Positions 34,676-46,209 of a DNA stretch of 64,000 nucleotides are shown here, in pieces. Below the pieces are notes generated by a model, which did no database searches, was not told the origin of the DNA, and saw only the letters and a program-made list of their open reading frames with translations. Both the position numbers and the translations under genes were made by a program. Each line of letters starts with the position of its first letter. Position 1 is the stretch's first letter. This stretch comes from Oxytricha trifallax (lineage: Eukaryota; Ciliophora; Spirotrichea; Sporadotrichida; Oxytrichidae): assembly GCA_000711775.1 (NCBI GenBank), contig ARYC01025406.1, positions 1-64,000 of the forward strand, read 5' to 3'.

Positions 34676-35685
34676 ATGGAATCCTTAACCACATAACAAC
34701 AAGAGCAAAGCACTACTCTTCAGGAAAATCTCTTAGATACTATATTCCTTATTCGCCATGGATAGAGAGCAGACTAAGTCTATCAGGAAAGTGGGAGTGC
34801 AATTGGCTATGAAAACAAGGCAGATCCCCCTATGTCCAAAATTGGAGTTCAATAAGTCATTTCGACTGTAATTTAATATTAATATGGAAAAAAGTATAAT
34901 ATTTTACTGCCAAATATCTTAATGATTTCATCTTAAATCTGAATAAAAGCCAGAAATCTAAGCTTGATCTCAAAATATTTACATCACCTTTTCTCAGTTG
35001 TTAAATATTTAAATAAAAACCCAACTAATTAGTCAGAAATCCTTGATTAATAAGTTGTGTGTAAACAGCTGAACTGATTAGCCAACATTTTGACATTAAA
35101 GATGTGTCAGTGGAAATTAGATTAAGTGAAAACTTAGCTGACTTTAAATTTGAGAAAGACCCAATACTTAATTTATTTAAGGAAGTATTTAATAATCTTG
35201 TTAAAATTACTCCCTTTAATATATATTTCTAAATACCAGACTTAGTGATAAACGATAATCAAAAACTAAAATCTTTCATGAGTGAAAAAGACCCCTCAAA
35301 AGCCCTACACTTCAATTAAGATTGGTACGAGCACTAAAAATGTATGATCACATATCCAGAGTAAACTAAAGATTTGAAGCAGAGGTTTGTGGGTGAGCTT
35401 AACCACATAATTGAGAAAGAATTTGACTAGGACTCCAAGAGTGATGATGATAATGTGAGGAAAGAGTACATGTCGCACCCAAAAACCGTGTTTATAGTAT
35501 GTCATGGCGTCGCATTCGAATAACTTTGTGAACACTTCGGAGGGAGATGGCAGTACTAAGAAGATGCTTGTGCGATTGTTGGGTTTATCAGAAGAAAAGG
35601 AGAGGAGTAGTGGATCCAAGGGGAGTAAGCAGGAAAAGCATACTATGATTAGTACATGCCCAGCAACATAAGACTTCTGATGTGA
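34676..35685 (+). CDS. Histidine-phosphatase (PGAM/UBASH3-like) family protein
   Basis: From ATG 34676 to TGA 35683-35685. Branch landmarks: RHGQRAD in DTIFLIRHGQRAD (catalytic His), LDLKIFTSPFLSCVQTAEL (FTSPFLRCVQT block), and a second His in VFIVCHGVAFEQLC. This order is that of the two-His phosphatase fold, closest to UBASH3/STS-type proteins. The substrate cannot be told. Two IESs (pointers ACTG and AGTTGT) sit on either side of the FTSPF block and are essential to rebuild it. The long insert before VCHG is acidic (DQDSKSDDDNVRK). Confidence 0.8.
34865..34909 (+). other. IES, pointer ACTG
   Basis: ACTG at 34865 and 34906. Removing 41 nt joins QVISTAKYLNDFIL. Confidence 0.7.
34996..35058 (+). 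other. IES, pointer AGTTGT
   Basis: AGTTGT at 34996 and 35053. Removing 57 nt rebuilds FTSPFLSCVQTAELIS, a conserved family block. Confidence 0.85.
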
Positions 35686-35937
35686 TTCTGATTGATATAT
35701 AGGGAGAGAGTAAAAATCTAAATCAAATCTTTCAATCAATTTATTAACATAATAAATCTATTGAAAAGTAGTATATACAGTATTAATAAGTGGATGGCAT
35801 AAAAATAATATTTAAATGTTTATAAAGAAAGCCTTATAATTATACAAAAAACAAATATTTATTGTCGAATTACAGTTGATTTAAGATAATAAATTTTATT
35901 TATTTATTATTTGCATAATAATAGTTAAGTATTGCGA

Positions 35938-37709
35938 ATGGAAAGCACAAATATCTTTTAAGACATCCCATATAAATCAAGAATTACCCCAGATCTCAGA
36001 GTTTTCTCTGGAGATGACGCCCCACTATATCTTTTTTAAATATACATTGACTTTATTCTCTTTTTCTGATTATTATTTACATAATGAATACTTGATGAAG
36101 TCAGACAAACAGGTGTGCCATTAATTGGAACTCATTCAGAAGTGTTTCACTGTGATGAAGTGCTGGCCACAACCATGCTACTATACACTCACAAATTCTA
36201 AAATGCGGCAATTGTTAGAACTAGAAATGATGCAGTCCTTGACACTCTTGATATTGTCTGTGATGTAGGTGCTGTATTCGATGTTGAGAAAAACAGATTC
36301 GATCATCATCAGAAGAGTTTCAACACTTACTGGTAAACTCTTTATTAAACTCTCTCTCTCATAATTCCTAATAAGTCAAATATTTATATTGTAAGTATAC
36401 GATAGTGACACCGCTGAGAACGGAGGAATAAAATTATCATCAGCAGGTTTAATCTACAAATATTTCGGAAAAGAAGTACTCACAAACATTTTGAAGGAAG
36501 TATGGAATAGTGAATTCTCTGAGCCTAACCTTGAGAAAATCTATCAAAAATTATATAGTGGGTTCTTCTAGGAGATTGATGCTATTGATAACGGAGTCAC
36601 ATTAGCTAAGGATATGAGATACAGAATTGTCACTAACTTGAGTGATAAACCACAAATATCTCAGATCACTAAGAGAAAACGATTATTTAATAACAATAAG
36701 TAATTGATATTCACATTATATTGTGTTTATAGTATGCAAATCTTAAATAATATAGAGTATATTTTATACTTCGATTATTGTCTAAGTATTAATTTGTTAA
36801 ATCTATTTTTGTTTGATAATATTTAAAGGGTTTAGAATCTCTAGATTCAACAAAGAATGGAACGCCCCAAAGGATTTTTAGAGAAATTTTTAATTGCATT
36901 TATATTAAGATATTTCTAAGGATAAATGCTAGTAAATGCAATTCAAAAAGGCAATGAGAGTAGTTGAAGAAGAACTTATGTATCAAATTAAGTCAATCTC
37001 TCAAGTCTTCATGCCAGCCAGAATGATTGTAGAAGAAGCCTGGGCTAAAAAGAACGAGTTCCACCCCAGTGGAGAAATTCTCTTCATGAGCACACCATGT
37101 CCATGGAAGGATCACTTATATGAATTAGAGAATGACAACAAAGTAGGTGAACTTATCAAGTTTGTGCTCTATCAAGATGAAAGAAAGATGACCAGAGTAC
37201 AAACTGTAGCACCCAAGGGAAATTTCTTCGCTTAAAGAGTCACTCTTTGCAAGAAATGGCATGGACTCAGAGCTCAAGAGCTTTAGTTGATGGAGGCTGA
37301 GAGTGGATTGAAAGATTTGGAATTCGTGCATCACAGTGGGTTTATTGGAGGAGCTTGGAGTCTTGAAACTGCTATTAAAATGGCTGAGTAATCAATTGCT
37401 GATCATATATTTATGCCAAATCCAAATTATTATTTCTAAATTATATGTTAAAACTAACTAGTAATCTATTATGGCTTTTAAGAATAAAATTCATGTAATT
37501 AACACTGTAAGATTAAAGTTATCAAAATTGAATTTTCATTTTAAAATACATTAAAAAATTTAACATGTCAAATAGAAATAAATCCAAAAGATTATATTCC
37601 TTCATAAAATTTAATTATATCTCCTATTTTTATTGCTGATCATAAAGCTGAATAAGAAAAGATAAAGGACCAATAAATGATTGATACTGAAGTAAAGGTA
37701 ATTCAATGA
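35938..37709 (+). CDS. MYG1: MYG1 family exonuclease/DHH-like protein
   Basis: From ATG 35938 to TGA 37707-37709. Motifs: IGTHSEVFHCDEVLATTML, VRTRND, CDVGAVFDVEKNRFDHHQ, LSSAGLIYKYFG, DAIDNGV, RISRFNKEWN, LPAR-like MPARMIVEEAW, CPWKDHLYELE and HHSGFIGGAW. All are in MYG1 order. MYG1 is a 3'-5' RNA exonuclease acting in mitochondria and nucleoli. Four IESs interrupt it, the last with an unusually long 13-bp pointer; after that joint the protein ends MAEQSIADHKAEQEKIKDQ.., giving a proper stop. Without IES removal the RISRFNKEWN block is out of frame. Confidence 0.9.
36047..36095 (+). other. IES 1 in MYG1, pointer TTGA
   Basis: TTGA at 36047 and 36092. Removing 45 nt, with two in-frame TGAs, joins FQIYIDEVRQTG. 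Confidence 0.75.
36333..36394 (+). other. IES 2 in MYG1, pointer GTAA
   Basis: GTAA at 36333 and 36391. Removing 58 nt joins NTYWQVYDSDTAENGG. Confidence 0.75.
36684..36836 (+). other. IES 3 in MYG1, pointer TATTTAA
   Basis: TATTTAA at 36684 and 36830. Removing 146 nt joins KRKRLFKGFRISRFNKEWN. Confidence 0.85.
37395..37644 (+). other. IES 4 in MYG1, 13-bp pointer ATTGCTGATCATA
   Basis: The 13-mer occurs at 37395-37407 and 37632-37644. Removing 237 nt gives a short in-frame C-terminus ending in TGA. Confidence 0.9.
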
Positions 37710-37864
37710 AGACAACACATTTTATAAAAACAAGTTTATGTATAAATAAGTTTTTATCAATTATTTTTTTTATCTTCAGTATTTTTATTCTTCTCATGTA
37801 TTATCTATAGCAATTTTCCGTTTATTTATAATTTAAACTTAATTAAGAATACTTTTAATTTAAA

Positions 37865-39899
37865 ATGTCGGTTATCACTGAAGAACAACTTAAGAGATCA
37901 GTTTCTCAAGCAATCAAGTAGGTCCTCGTTGATTCTAAATACACAGATGAGCCTATAAGTTTTGGCTAAGCAGTTGTAACTCATCATTTCTTGACTCAAT
38001 TGGCTAAAGATCAGCAACAAATAAATCATGGTTAATCAGTCTAAAACAAGCATTAGCTTTCAAGTGTAAGTACTAGGGTTTCTAACACTGTATTTTATTA
38101 TAGAATTAGAATTCTACATCACTGCCTGTGCATCCATCTCAGCATATTAGCAATCTCAATTAGAGCATTCATACTTAAATGGGGGAATTACAAAATAAAC
38201 AGAATCACCCATCACATGTTGTCTAGTTTGATCTGCTACAATAATAAGGTAAGTTATTGAAGTTAATTTAGGAAATTTATACGGCTATTTGCAAATAAAC
38301 TTTAATCTGAGTTTCTTATATTTTTATAGAACCTGAATTTAAGACAAACTTTGGAAGGAAAAAGCTTAAGTTTGAAGAAGAAGCCAGATCAGTAAAGGAT
38401 GTGTTTTGATGGGATGACGGTCAAACAAAGCCTTTCAAACAAACTAAAATGAAAGAATTGTAGAGAAGTCCATCAAAGTGGAAAACAGAGCAGAGAGATA
38501 ACTTCAGATATTTCGTGGACTCGCCAGATAAGCAAAACAACAAGGAAAACAACAATAAAGACAGTCAATTTGATGGCAGAGGTGGAGTTGGAAGAGACAG
38601 CTCGAATAAAACCGGCTCTATTTAGGATAATCTGAATGGCCCTAAAAATAATCAGGGATTAGTGATTGATGATTATTTCGCTGATTAACATGGTCAAGTT
38701 TCAATTGAAAATGAAGAAGGAAATTTAGCTGGCAAGAGTGTTAGAATAAATCAGGGAAATGGAAATGAGTTAGTAAGTCTATTTTATTTATTAACTTTAT
38801 TTTAGACAAAACAAGGTGGGAAATCTTTAAAGAGACCTTAATCAGCATAAAAATTAAAAGAGAAAAATATGGATAAGAGAATTGGAAACTTGAACTCAAC
38901 CACTAGATGGCTTCCAGATTCTGCCTTTACAACTTATTTTGGTAAACCAGCTTTTCACCTTTATGGTAAAGGCAACACTATAAACTAAAATGTCTAGAAT
39001 TTTTGTTCATAAATCATTATAATCCTGCTGTTGGAGGTAACATTTATGGTTAATACATGCTCACTCACAACGTTAATCCAGAATCAGGAGAACACTTGCC
39101 ATAATTCCAGTAAACCTATGACACAGCAATTAAGAAGGGTATGACACTCACACATGGATTGAGAGTGCCAACTTTGCCAAGAAAAGTGAGAGAAGATATC
39201 AGGTTAACTCCAAATTAAGTTGAGGAAATTAACAACAGACTTCCAATAATGCCAAAAGAGAGAGGGAATAAGGGCTTAAAAAGAGCAAACTCTATTAAAA
39301 TTGCAAAGCCAGACTTAGCCAAGAGTAGATATTTCAACTCCAAGCATACAACACCAGATATATCAATTGATCAAACGAACAAGCAAATCAGCCATCCACA
39401 GAAAATTTCTGGTTCAGCTATTCCCCAATAATAAATCGTTGTCGATGTCAATTAAGGATAGGGATATTTGAAAACTGGAAACTAGGTACTATTAGTAGAG
39501 GATAGATAAAATATTCTTAACAATAACCAAGATTTGATACTCAATGAGGAACAAGATATTGGTGATGCGGATTATAATGAGAATCACTTTGTTCTGAACT
39601 AAGTTCCTTAAACCATTTAATAATAGCCCTAATAGCTTGTTAATAACTAAACTTAAAATTAATAAACTTCATAGCAAGTTCAATATCAATCTCAAGTGCC
39701 ACTCTGCCAACTTCCAACTCAGAATAAAGCTCCCTAAACTGAACTTAACCCTAGAAACTACTAATATTTGCCATCATGCTGGACTCAGAGAATCAGACCT
39801 GCTGGAAAACTTACTTATTAATCTGAATCACTTTATGATGTTGTCGGTTAAAAGTAACCATCCATTGCCACTCATAATTTTATGCAAGAAACTATCTGA
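37865..39899 (+). CDS. Hypothetical protein with conserved GGNIYGQY block
   Basis: Starts MSVITEEQLKRSVSQAIKQ at 37865 and ends at TGA 39897-39899. Introns with GTAAGT lie near 38066, 38248 and 38773. Two IESs were resolved (GGATG and ATAAA). Central text such as TTRWLPDSAFTTYFGKPAFH and HYNPAVGGNIYGQYMLTHNV looks conserved, and the tail is Q/N-rich. No family recognised. The N-terminal helix could be a dimerisation motif, but I would not assign it. Confidence 0.6.
38397..38416 (+). other. 10-nt IES containing TGA, pointer GGATG
   Basis: GGATG at 38397 and 38412 with ten bases between. Removing 15 nt deletes an in-frame TGA and joins RSVKDDGQTKPF. Confidence 0.75.
38980..39013 (+). other. 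IES, pointer ATAAA
   Basis: ATAAA at 38980 and 39009. Removing 29 nt joins GKGNTINHYNPAVGG. Confidence 0.75.
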
Positions 39900-40151
39900 T
39901 TTTTCATACTTACATTACCTTTTTGCTAAATTTTTAAGACTTTATATATTGTAATGAAGAAAACTGCTATAATAGAGGAGCGTAATTTAAATTTGATAAA
40001 GGTAGTTTTAGATTAAATTTTTTTTTAAAATCTTTAAAATCAAAATATATCACCTTAAATTATTCTCTTCTGGGAATTATTAACTTCTTGATTGAACTCA
40101 GTGTATAATTTAAAGTTATTTAATTTTTAAAATCGATTACTACATTTTACG

Positions 40152-41336
40152 ATGTCCCAAATTAACGATTTGCTACAAAATGCCCTTTTGAGCTCTCCCA
40201 GCTATTAAACATGCCTCTAAGACATTTTAGATTACCTCGATGATAACCCTAAGAATAGGTACGTACCATGGCTTCATGATTTCAATGCCATAAGTGTATA
40301 TAACAATCTCTTTCTTTAAAAATTGAGAAACTTTCCCATCTTTCACTCCAAAATTAATCTCCTTCATTTCTAATTTTTTCTTACAGCAAGTACCATGCAG
40401 CTATAGTTGCACATATCAAGCAAGTAATAAAGTCAAAATAGTCAACCAGCCATCAAAAGCTTCTAGCTTTGAGGTTGTTAAACCAATGCGTGTTAAAGAA
40501 CGCTAAGGATTTCCATAAGGTAATTGACAAGAAAATCATTAAAAGATTGGGAATTCTAGCATAATTCAACAAAGAGAAAAACTCAGAAGATGATATGGTG
40601 ACCAAGGGAACTTTCCTATTTTCTGAGAAGGAGCCAGACAAGAAAAGCTCCCAAAGATTCTTAGTTTATCTACTTGACTGCATAGAAAGATGGTCATAGT
40701 CCTTCCCATTAGGGGAAGATTGGAAGACACCTACTGGCTACATGAAGCTATACCAGTCCTTATTGCAAAAGAAGATTGTTCTGATTATTTCATTTTTTAG
40801 AGATTCTATTCCCATCCTAATGCAAATCTAACCCTCTTAAGCAGCTAGGCTTAGAAGAAGACAACAAACCAGCTCTGAAAGAAATCTCAAACAAGCAATC
40901 AAATGGATCGAGCAATAAGCCATCAGCTGACTTCGTTCAAAATCTAATCGATATTGATTTCAACTTTGCCAATAAAGGATAGAAGTAAAGTGAAAAAGCT
41001 TCTTAAGATTTCCCAAAGTAAATTGAAGAGTGCAAGAAGATGGCAATGAAATCAGAATAGATCATCAAGAAAGCTTAAAAAGATAGCGAAAAGGCAAATC
41101 CTCAAAAATTGATTGAAATGCAAAGAATTATGAATGAGTTGTAAAACGGAAAGAGTAAATGTGAAAGCTGCGTCAGTCAATTGACTCAAGAAAATTCAAG
41201 CTCATTAGTTCCAAACCCTGATTAAACACTTATGGAGTTATTTCAAAATACAAAAAGTTTGTAATTTTAATATAATTTCCCAATATTATTTATAATAAAA
41301 ATTCTGAGTGATTATATGACTCCTACATTTGCATGA
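40152..41336 (+). CDS. VHS-domain (TOM1/HRS-like) trafficking protein
   Basis: Starts MSQINDLLQNALLSSPS at 40152. The VHS-like superhelix shows LLALRLLNQCVLKNAKDFHKV, FLVYLLDCIERWSQSF and YQSLLQKKILFPSQ. The last needs IES removal (pointer AGATT) and matches the YxELKKKGVxFP end of VHS domains. A helical region follows (EECKKMAMKSEQIIKKAQKD; MELFQNTKSL) where a GAT domain would sit. Such proteins sort ubiquitinated cargo at endosomes. An interruption at 40259-40393 fits either a GTACGT..ACAG intron or an IES with pointer GTAC; both keep the frame. The TGA at 41334-41336 follows AT-rich sequence, so the last codons are uncertain. Confidence 0.75.
40259..40393 (+). other. Intron or IES in VHS gene
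   Basis: GTAC repeats at 40259 and 40390, and the same interval offers a 5' GTACGT and a pyrimidine-rich 3' ACAG. Both readings keep the frame. Confidence 0.5.
40773..40805 (+). other. IES in VHS gene, pointer AGATT
   Basis: AGATT at 40773 and 40801. Removing 28 nt joins LLQKKILFPSQCK. Confidence 0.8.
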
Positions 41337-41405
41337 ACAAATATTGATTAGGATTTTATTATATAAGTTAATTTTACTTTAGAAAATAAATAAACCTTTG
41401 ATCTC

Positions 41406-43400
41406 ATGGATGAAATTATAATTTAACAAAGAATATTTAATGTTAAGCATACGCTATTTAGTGAAATATAAAATAAAAAACTTAAAACTCTATAATAAAA
41501 AATATTTTTACAATAATCGATTATCAAGATATCATATCTGAAGCGCATAACAAGATCCAGAGTATTGTTAAAATTGTAGAAACAAAACTCAAAGCATCAG
41601 CCTAACAAGTCAAAGAAGAAATCAAAGCAAATAACAACAAATAAGATGAACCATTCTTTGAAGATCTTAATGTGAACTATATCATGTATAATTCATATAT
41701 TTTGTATATCAATACTCATTTTACTATAAGAGAGCTAAAACTAGCAGCAACATTAGCATAAGGAGGAAGAAGTCATCCCTGGTATCAATCTATGGAAAAA
41801 TGTTATGGCTGATGATTTTAAGAATCAATATTCAGTTCCTCAACCAGAACCTGAAGGTGTGTCTACTGGTGCAAACTTCTCTCTATTCAAAATGATGCAG
41901 GAGGGGAAACTTGACGATGAGGACCTTAATCCAAGAAAGAAGCAGGTTTTTGCTCAAGAAGCACAATAGAACTATGACTATGATTAAAATGGTCAGAATA
42001 ACTATGACTTCCAAAACTATGACACCTCATACTAGCAGTAGAATAACTATGACTACTCGAACTAATAGTACTAAGACAATTACCAGCATAACAACAATGA
42101 CAACTAAAGTGTAGCTGCTCACCCAAAATCTCAAGATGACGAAAAGATGGAGTAGCTCTATAAAGATTTGGATTCCTTAAAAAGATAACTTTCTCATCAA
42201 CGTTCAACCAACTCTCACTTGAGAGATTAACTAAGAAAACTACAGAAAAATAATGGCTATGTTTATGCAGCTGAGTTCCAAGATGACTATGCTAATGGAA
42301 GCAATTAAAGCGATGAGAGAATTAACGAACTAAAAGAGTACTATGAGATTCAAATGGATCGTAAAGACAAAATCATTCAATCTTAAGCTTAAGAGATATA
42401 AAGATTAAATGACTTAACCGAGGAGATGAAAACACAAATGGAAAAGATTAGCTATAATAACAATTACAGTTAGCCAAAGTAACAGTTCTCTCCACATGTA
42501 AATCAGGAGAATGATTAGAATAACGTTTATTCGGGAAATTTCCAGGTTGCAGCCAGCATTTCACCAGTTAACATGAATAAAGATTATAATGAATGGTACA
42601 GAAAAGGAAATAAAAGTGAGAATAATGACATAGAGGTAGTTACAAAGTATAACGAGAAATAAACAGATATAAACACCAAAATTGATAACTTCTATTTTAA
42701 GGGTTTATTCACTGATAAAATGATAATTTATGAGGATTAGTATATTAAGATTGGCTGTGTTAGAGCTGTATCTAAAGAGTGGAGAATAACCTCTATCAAA
42801 CTTTTTGTTGCTAATCAAGATTAATCTCAGGCCATTTCAAAGCTTGAGATGGTCCCATATGAACCTTAAGTAACTCTTAAGACTTAAATGCCAATTTAAA
42901 TCGATCCCAAGGACTAGAGGGATGTTGGAATCTCAGTACCTCATTCTTATCATAACATACCTTTTGTTCAATTAAATTACGAAGTTGGAAACTTCTAGAG
43001 CCCAGCAATATGGCTCAAGATACCAACAAACGTCTTGGTGCACAGTGAGCCAGTTAATATGAACAACACTTCATTCTAGCAATCCTGGTCTTAATTGAGA
43101 AACATTACCAACACCACCTTCAATTTGGATTTCCAAAGAGCATCAAATCTTCAATAGATAAAGAAAGTTGTGACTTTAAACGAAAGCAAAACAACTCTTA
43201 TTAGAGATATTGAACAAGGAAAACCAAACATAGTGGGTATCGTTGGATAACTGTAAGAAGGTCAATTTTTAGCACAAATTGAGATCAGTCCATCAGGTTT
43301 AGGATGCAAGATCTCAGTCAAATCTGAAATTAATGAGACTTTATCAAGCACCATAATGAGCACTATAATTGATTTAATCTCTGTCAAGGAGCAATCCTGA
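41406..43400 (+). CDS. Alpha-adaptin-type appendage domain protein without adaptin trunk
   Basis: Start ATG 41406 joins, across a GAT pointer, to DYQDIISEAHNKIQSIVK. A long Q/N/Y-rich linker (repeats of NNYDY/QNYD) and a coiled coil (DERINELKEYYEIQMDR) follow. The last 230 residues resemble the ear of AP-2 alpha: FYFKGLFTDKMIIYEDQYIK (beta-sandwich), PVNMNNTSFQQSWSQL (platform start), NIVGIVGQLQEGQFLAQIE and a C-terminal helix. It ends at TGA 43398-43400. No adaptin trunk is present and the protein is probably about 600 residues, so it may be an accessory protein of clathrin coats. Two IESs were resolved. The ear assignment rests on pattern recall. Confidence 0.6.
41409..41521 (+). other. IES after start codon, pointer GAT
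   Basis: GAT at 41409 and 41519. Removing 110 nt joins ATG-GAT-TAT-CAA. The pointer is short, so this is tentative. Confidence 0.5.
41675..41743 (+). other. IES, pointer AACTA
   Basis: AACTA at 41675 and 41739. Removing 64 nt joins FFEDLNVNQQQHQHKEEE in frame. Confidence 0.8.
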
Positions 43401-43598
43401 AATTATTGAGAACTATAATATAATTAAAGTATACTTTAGCAATATATTCAAAAATACTATTTACTTTCAATGCTTTTTTGGATAGTGACAAAAATTATGA
43501 TTTTATAAGTAAAGAATTATTATGTTTAAATAATGAGAGATTTAGCATGAATGCCGAAAATGCTCTCTTTAACGATGAAAAGTTTTGTTTTACCAACC

Positions 43599-44138
43599 TC
43601 ATTTTTCACTATTGTTAATAAATCTCCAGATGGTTGCCTTCTCGTAATGACTGGTGTTATCGAACTTTCTAAGTCTATCTTCTGGTCTTCTCCATCTGAG
43701 TCCATTATCATAAAACCCAGTGAGTCTTCTTGTTGAAAGCATTAACATTGAAGAAACACCAACGACAAGGGAGATGTGTGAAAGTCCGTGATAAACTAGC
43801 AATTTCTGTGACAAATCTATGAAGGGTCTTGAGACGTAGTAAGCTCCAAGGATACCAGAAGTGTAGAGAGTAGCTCCCATCACGTAATCAGAGAATTTTA
43901 AGTTTGAGATGACATCCTTGATGGTTGGTCTATCAATAATTATTGGGTAGGGTGGTCTCTCATAAGTACCATAGATTTACTTGTGTCCTGATTTGGCAAT
44001 AACAGCCTTCAAAGAGTGGAAGGGTGAGAGACTTGAACCTCTATCAGACACCACAACGAATTAATTTTCAATAGTTGCCTATAAGAAATTGGGTTAAAAT
44101 CATTCAATAAAGTTTGAAGAGTTAAAGAATCGTACCAT
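43599..44138 (-). CDS. Small membrane protein, possibly mitochondrial
   Basis: ATG at 44136-44138 is followed at once by a GTACGA..TATAG intron (about 58 nt), so the start codon forms the whole first coding exon. The protein (about 160 residues) has LGAYYVSRPFIDLSQKLLVY and HISLVVGVSSMLMLS as likely membrane segments and a basic C-terminus (RRLTGFYDNGLRWRRPEDRL). It ends at TGA 43599-43601. No family recognised; a ciliate-specific respiratory-complex subunit is one possibility. No IES was needed. Confidence 0.6.
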
Positions 44139-44233
44139 ATTAATAGTAATTAACTTAATTATTATAATAGCTGAAAACAATTCTAATTAACATTTCAATT
44201 AATTGTAGATTAATTATTTATTTAAGCTTTAAA

Positions 44234-46073
44234 ATGAACAATTCTTAACTCTATGAATCTGTTTTAAGAATAATAACTTCGATTGATCATATAAATGTCA
44301 ACATCCCAATACTTTCTACTATTTTTATTAATTGAGATAAAACTGATAAAATCTAAAATTGCACATGGTATTCTAACGAATAGAAGAAAACAAACTTTTT
44401 CATTACTGAGAAATCGAAAGATTATAAGGCACCATTGATTATAAGCATGACCAATCAACTTAATTACCATCTTAAAAAATGCATTATTTAGTTGATATGC
44501 TTTTATATTAATTTAAGTTACCTCAGTGTTCTATCTTATTTCAAGCAACTAAACGAGTAAAACATAACTCTAGGACTAGATTTAAATCTCCAAACCCCCA
44601 TGGATTTAGACTATAATTTTGCAACTATTTGGAAAAAGCACAAAAATGAACGAACTTCAACACTCTCTTAAAACCAAGAAGAAATTATTTCAAGATTTAA
44701 GTTTCAAACATTAATTAAGAGATTACTTTTAAAGAGTGGGGCTTAGCCAAATAAAATTACTACAATATAATAAATGGTGTAGATACATGAAGATTATTCA
44801 GAGGGAATTATACATTCAATAGAGTATTCTAATGATAATTATTATTCAAGCATGGTAAACTTAGCGACTTCAAATCCAATAAGTGATATAAGCTTGGAAC
44901 AAACTTTCATTAAATATACTTAAAATTTGATTGTTTGTCTTGAGGATGTTCTTGATGATTAAAAGTAAGATTTATAGTTAACTTTAATATAGGATCATGA
45001 AGATCTCAGCAGTTTATGTTATGGATGTTAAAGGGCTGATCTATTTGAAATCAATAATTCTTATTGATAAAGTACCAAAAGAAGAAGGTTTTCATGAATT
45101 TTCAATAGAAAAAATAGGAGTGAAAGTCTCTTCCAAGATCAATAAAAAACAAACAGAATTACTCAATAAATTACCATTCTTATCTCAAACAGCACGAAAT
45201 TACATGAACTCTCCTTTCATAGGCACATAGAATTAATTTAAACCTTTAATAACTAAACACAAACTTTTACCCTCAATCAATTAGAATTCACATAGAAATA
45301 TTTTAGAGCAATCCATTATTACTAATTAGAATAAACTGAACGATTCAGCTACTACAGCTTCAAAAAGTGTATCCAGGTTATTTTTACATAAACCTTCACA
45401 TAGCACTTTACTAATCAGAAAACCTAGTATCGGAAAATCTTAATAGTAATTGTAGAATCCTAACACAGTAGGCATAGAATTACAGCAATCTCCAAATTAG
45501 AGATATGTGTAGAGAAATAGATAGAAAGTAAAATCTAAACTACAACAAAGTTATCACAAAGTCAGTAATTTATTGTAAGAAATGAGTCTAAATTAAGAAA
45601 CCTTGAGTAGCAGATCGATATCAAAGACATAGCTGTAAACAATGTTGGCTGAAAATGCTATGAAGTTAATAATAACTAAGTAAAATAAATAAAGCAGCAG
45701 TATTTCATTGAAAGATCACAGTTTAGCTTAAATTGATAAGAACTATGGACTTAAATCTGCAAGAAACATCACTTAGAATCGATATTATTTCTTAAAAATA
45801 AGATTATTTATCATATTTTGATACTAGGAGCATGAAAGTTTATTCTTAATAGATGACTCTGTAATTACAGATAGAAATTAAAGCTAAACACAAAAATAGA
45901 AACAACTTAAAAGTAATCAAAGCATTTTTCTATAGTAAATCTCTAAATTATCATAACGACTTAATAATTAAAAATCAGAGAGCGGAAGTAGTAGAAATTT
46001 ACCTATAATTGGAAATAGTTAAACTTATTAAAATAGACTTTCTTCTAGTAATTTAAATAGTGTTTTTTAATGA
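44234..46073 (+). CDS. Q/N/S-rich hypothetical protein
   Basis: From MNNSQLYESVLRIITS at 44234 to TGA 46071-46073. The N-terminal third is globular-looking: FITEKSKDYKAPLIISM, YNFATIWKKHKNERTST, FKFQTLIKRLLLKSG. A 28-nt intron near 44967-44994 (GTAAGATTT..TATAG) links to KISAVYVMDVKGLIYLK. The rest is Ser/Gln/Asn-rich. Two IESs were resolved (AATTG and GATA). Domain not recognised. The ankyrin-repeat gene follows 136 nt downstream on the same strand; I cannot exclude that the two are one gene. Confidence 0.6.
44330..44361 (+). other. IES, pointer AATTG
   Basis: AATTG at 44330 and 44357. Removing 27 nt deletes a TGA and joins STIFINCTWYSNEQ. Confidence 0.75.
45781..45823 (+). other. IES, pointer GATA
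   Basis: GATA at 45781 and 45820. Removing 39 nt deletes a TGA and joins ITQNRYQEHESLFL. Confidence 0.7.
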
Positions 46074-46209
46074 AATTATTGTTTACAATATTATCCTTGA
46101 AAATATCAATCTTAATTAATGATAAAATAATTAGTAAATTTTGAAAGAAATTTAGATCAAAACAAAAAAAACTTATTATAATATAATCTTTTTTTAATTC
46201 TGAGAGAAA

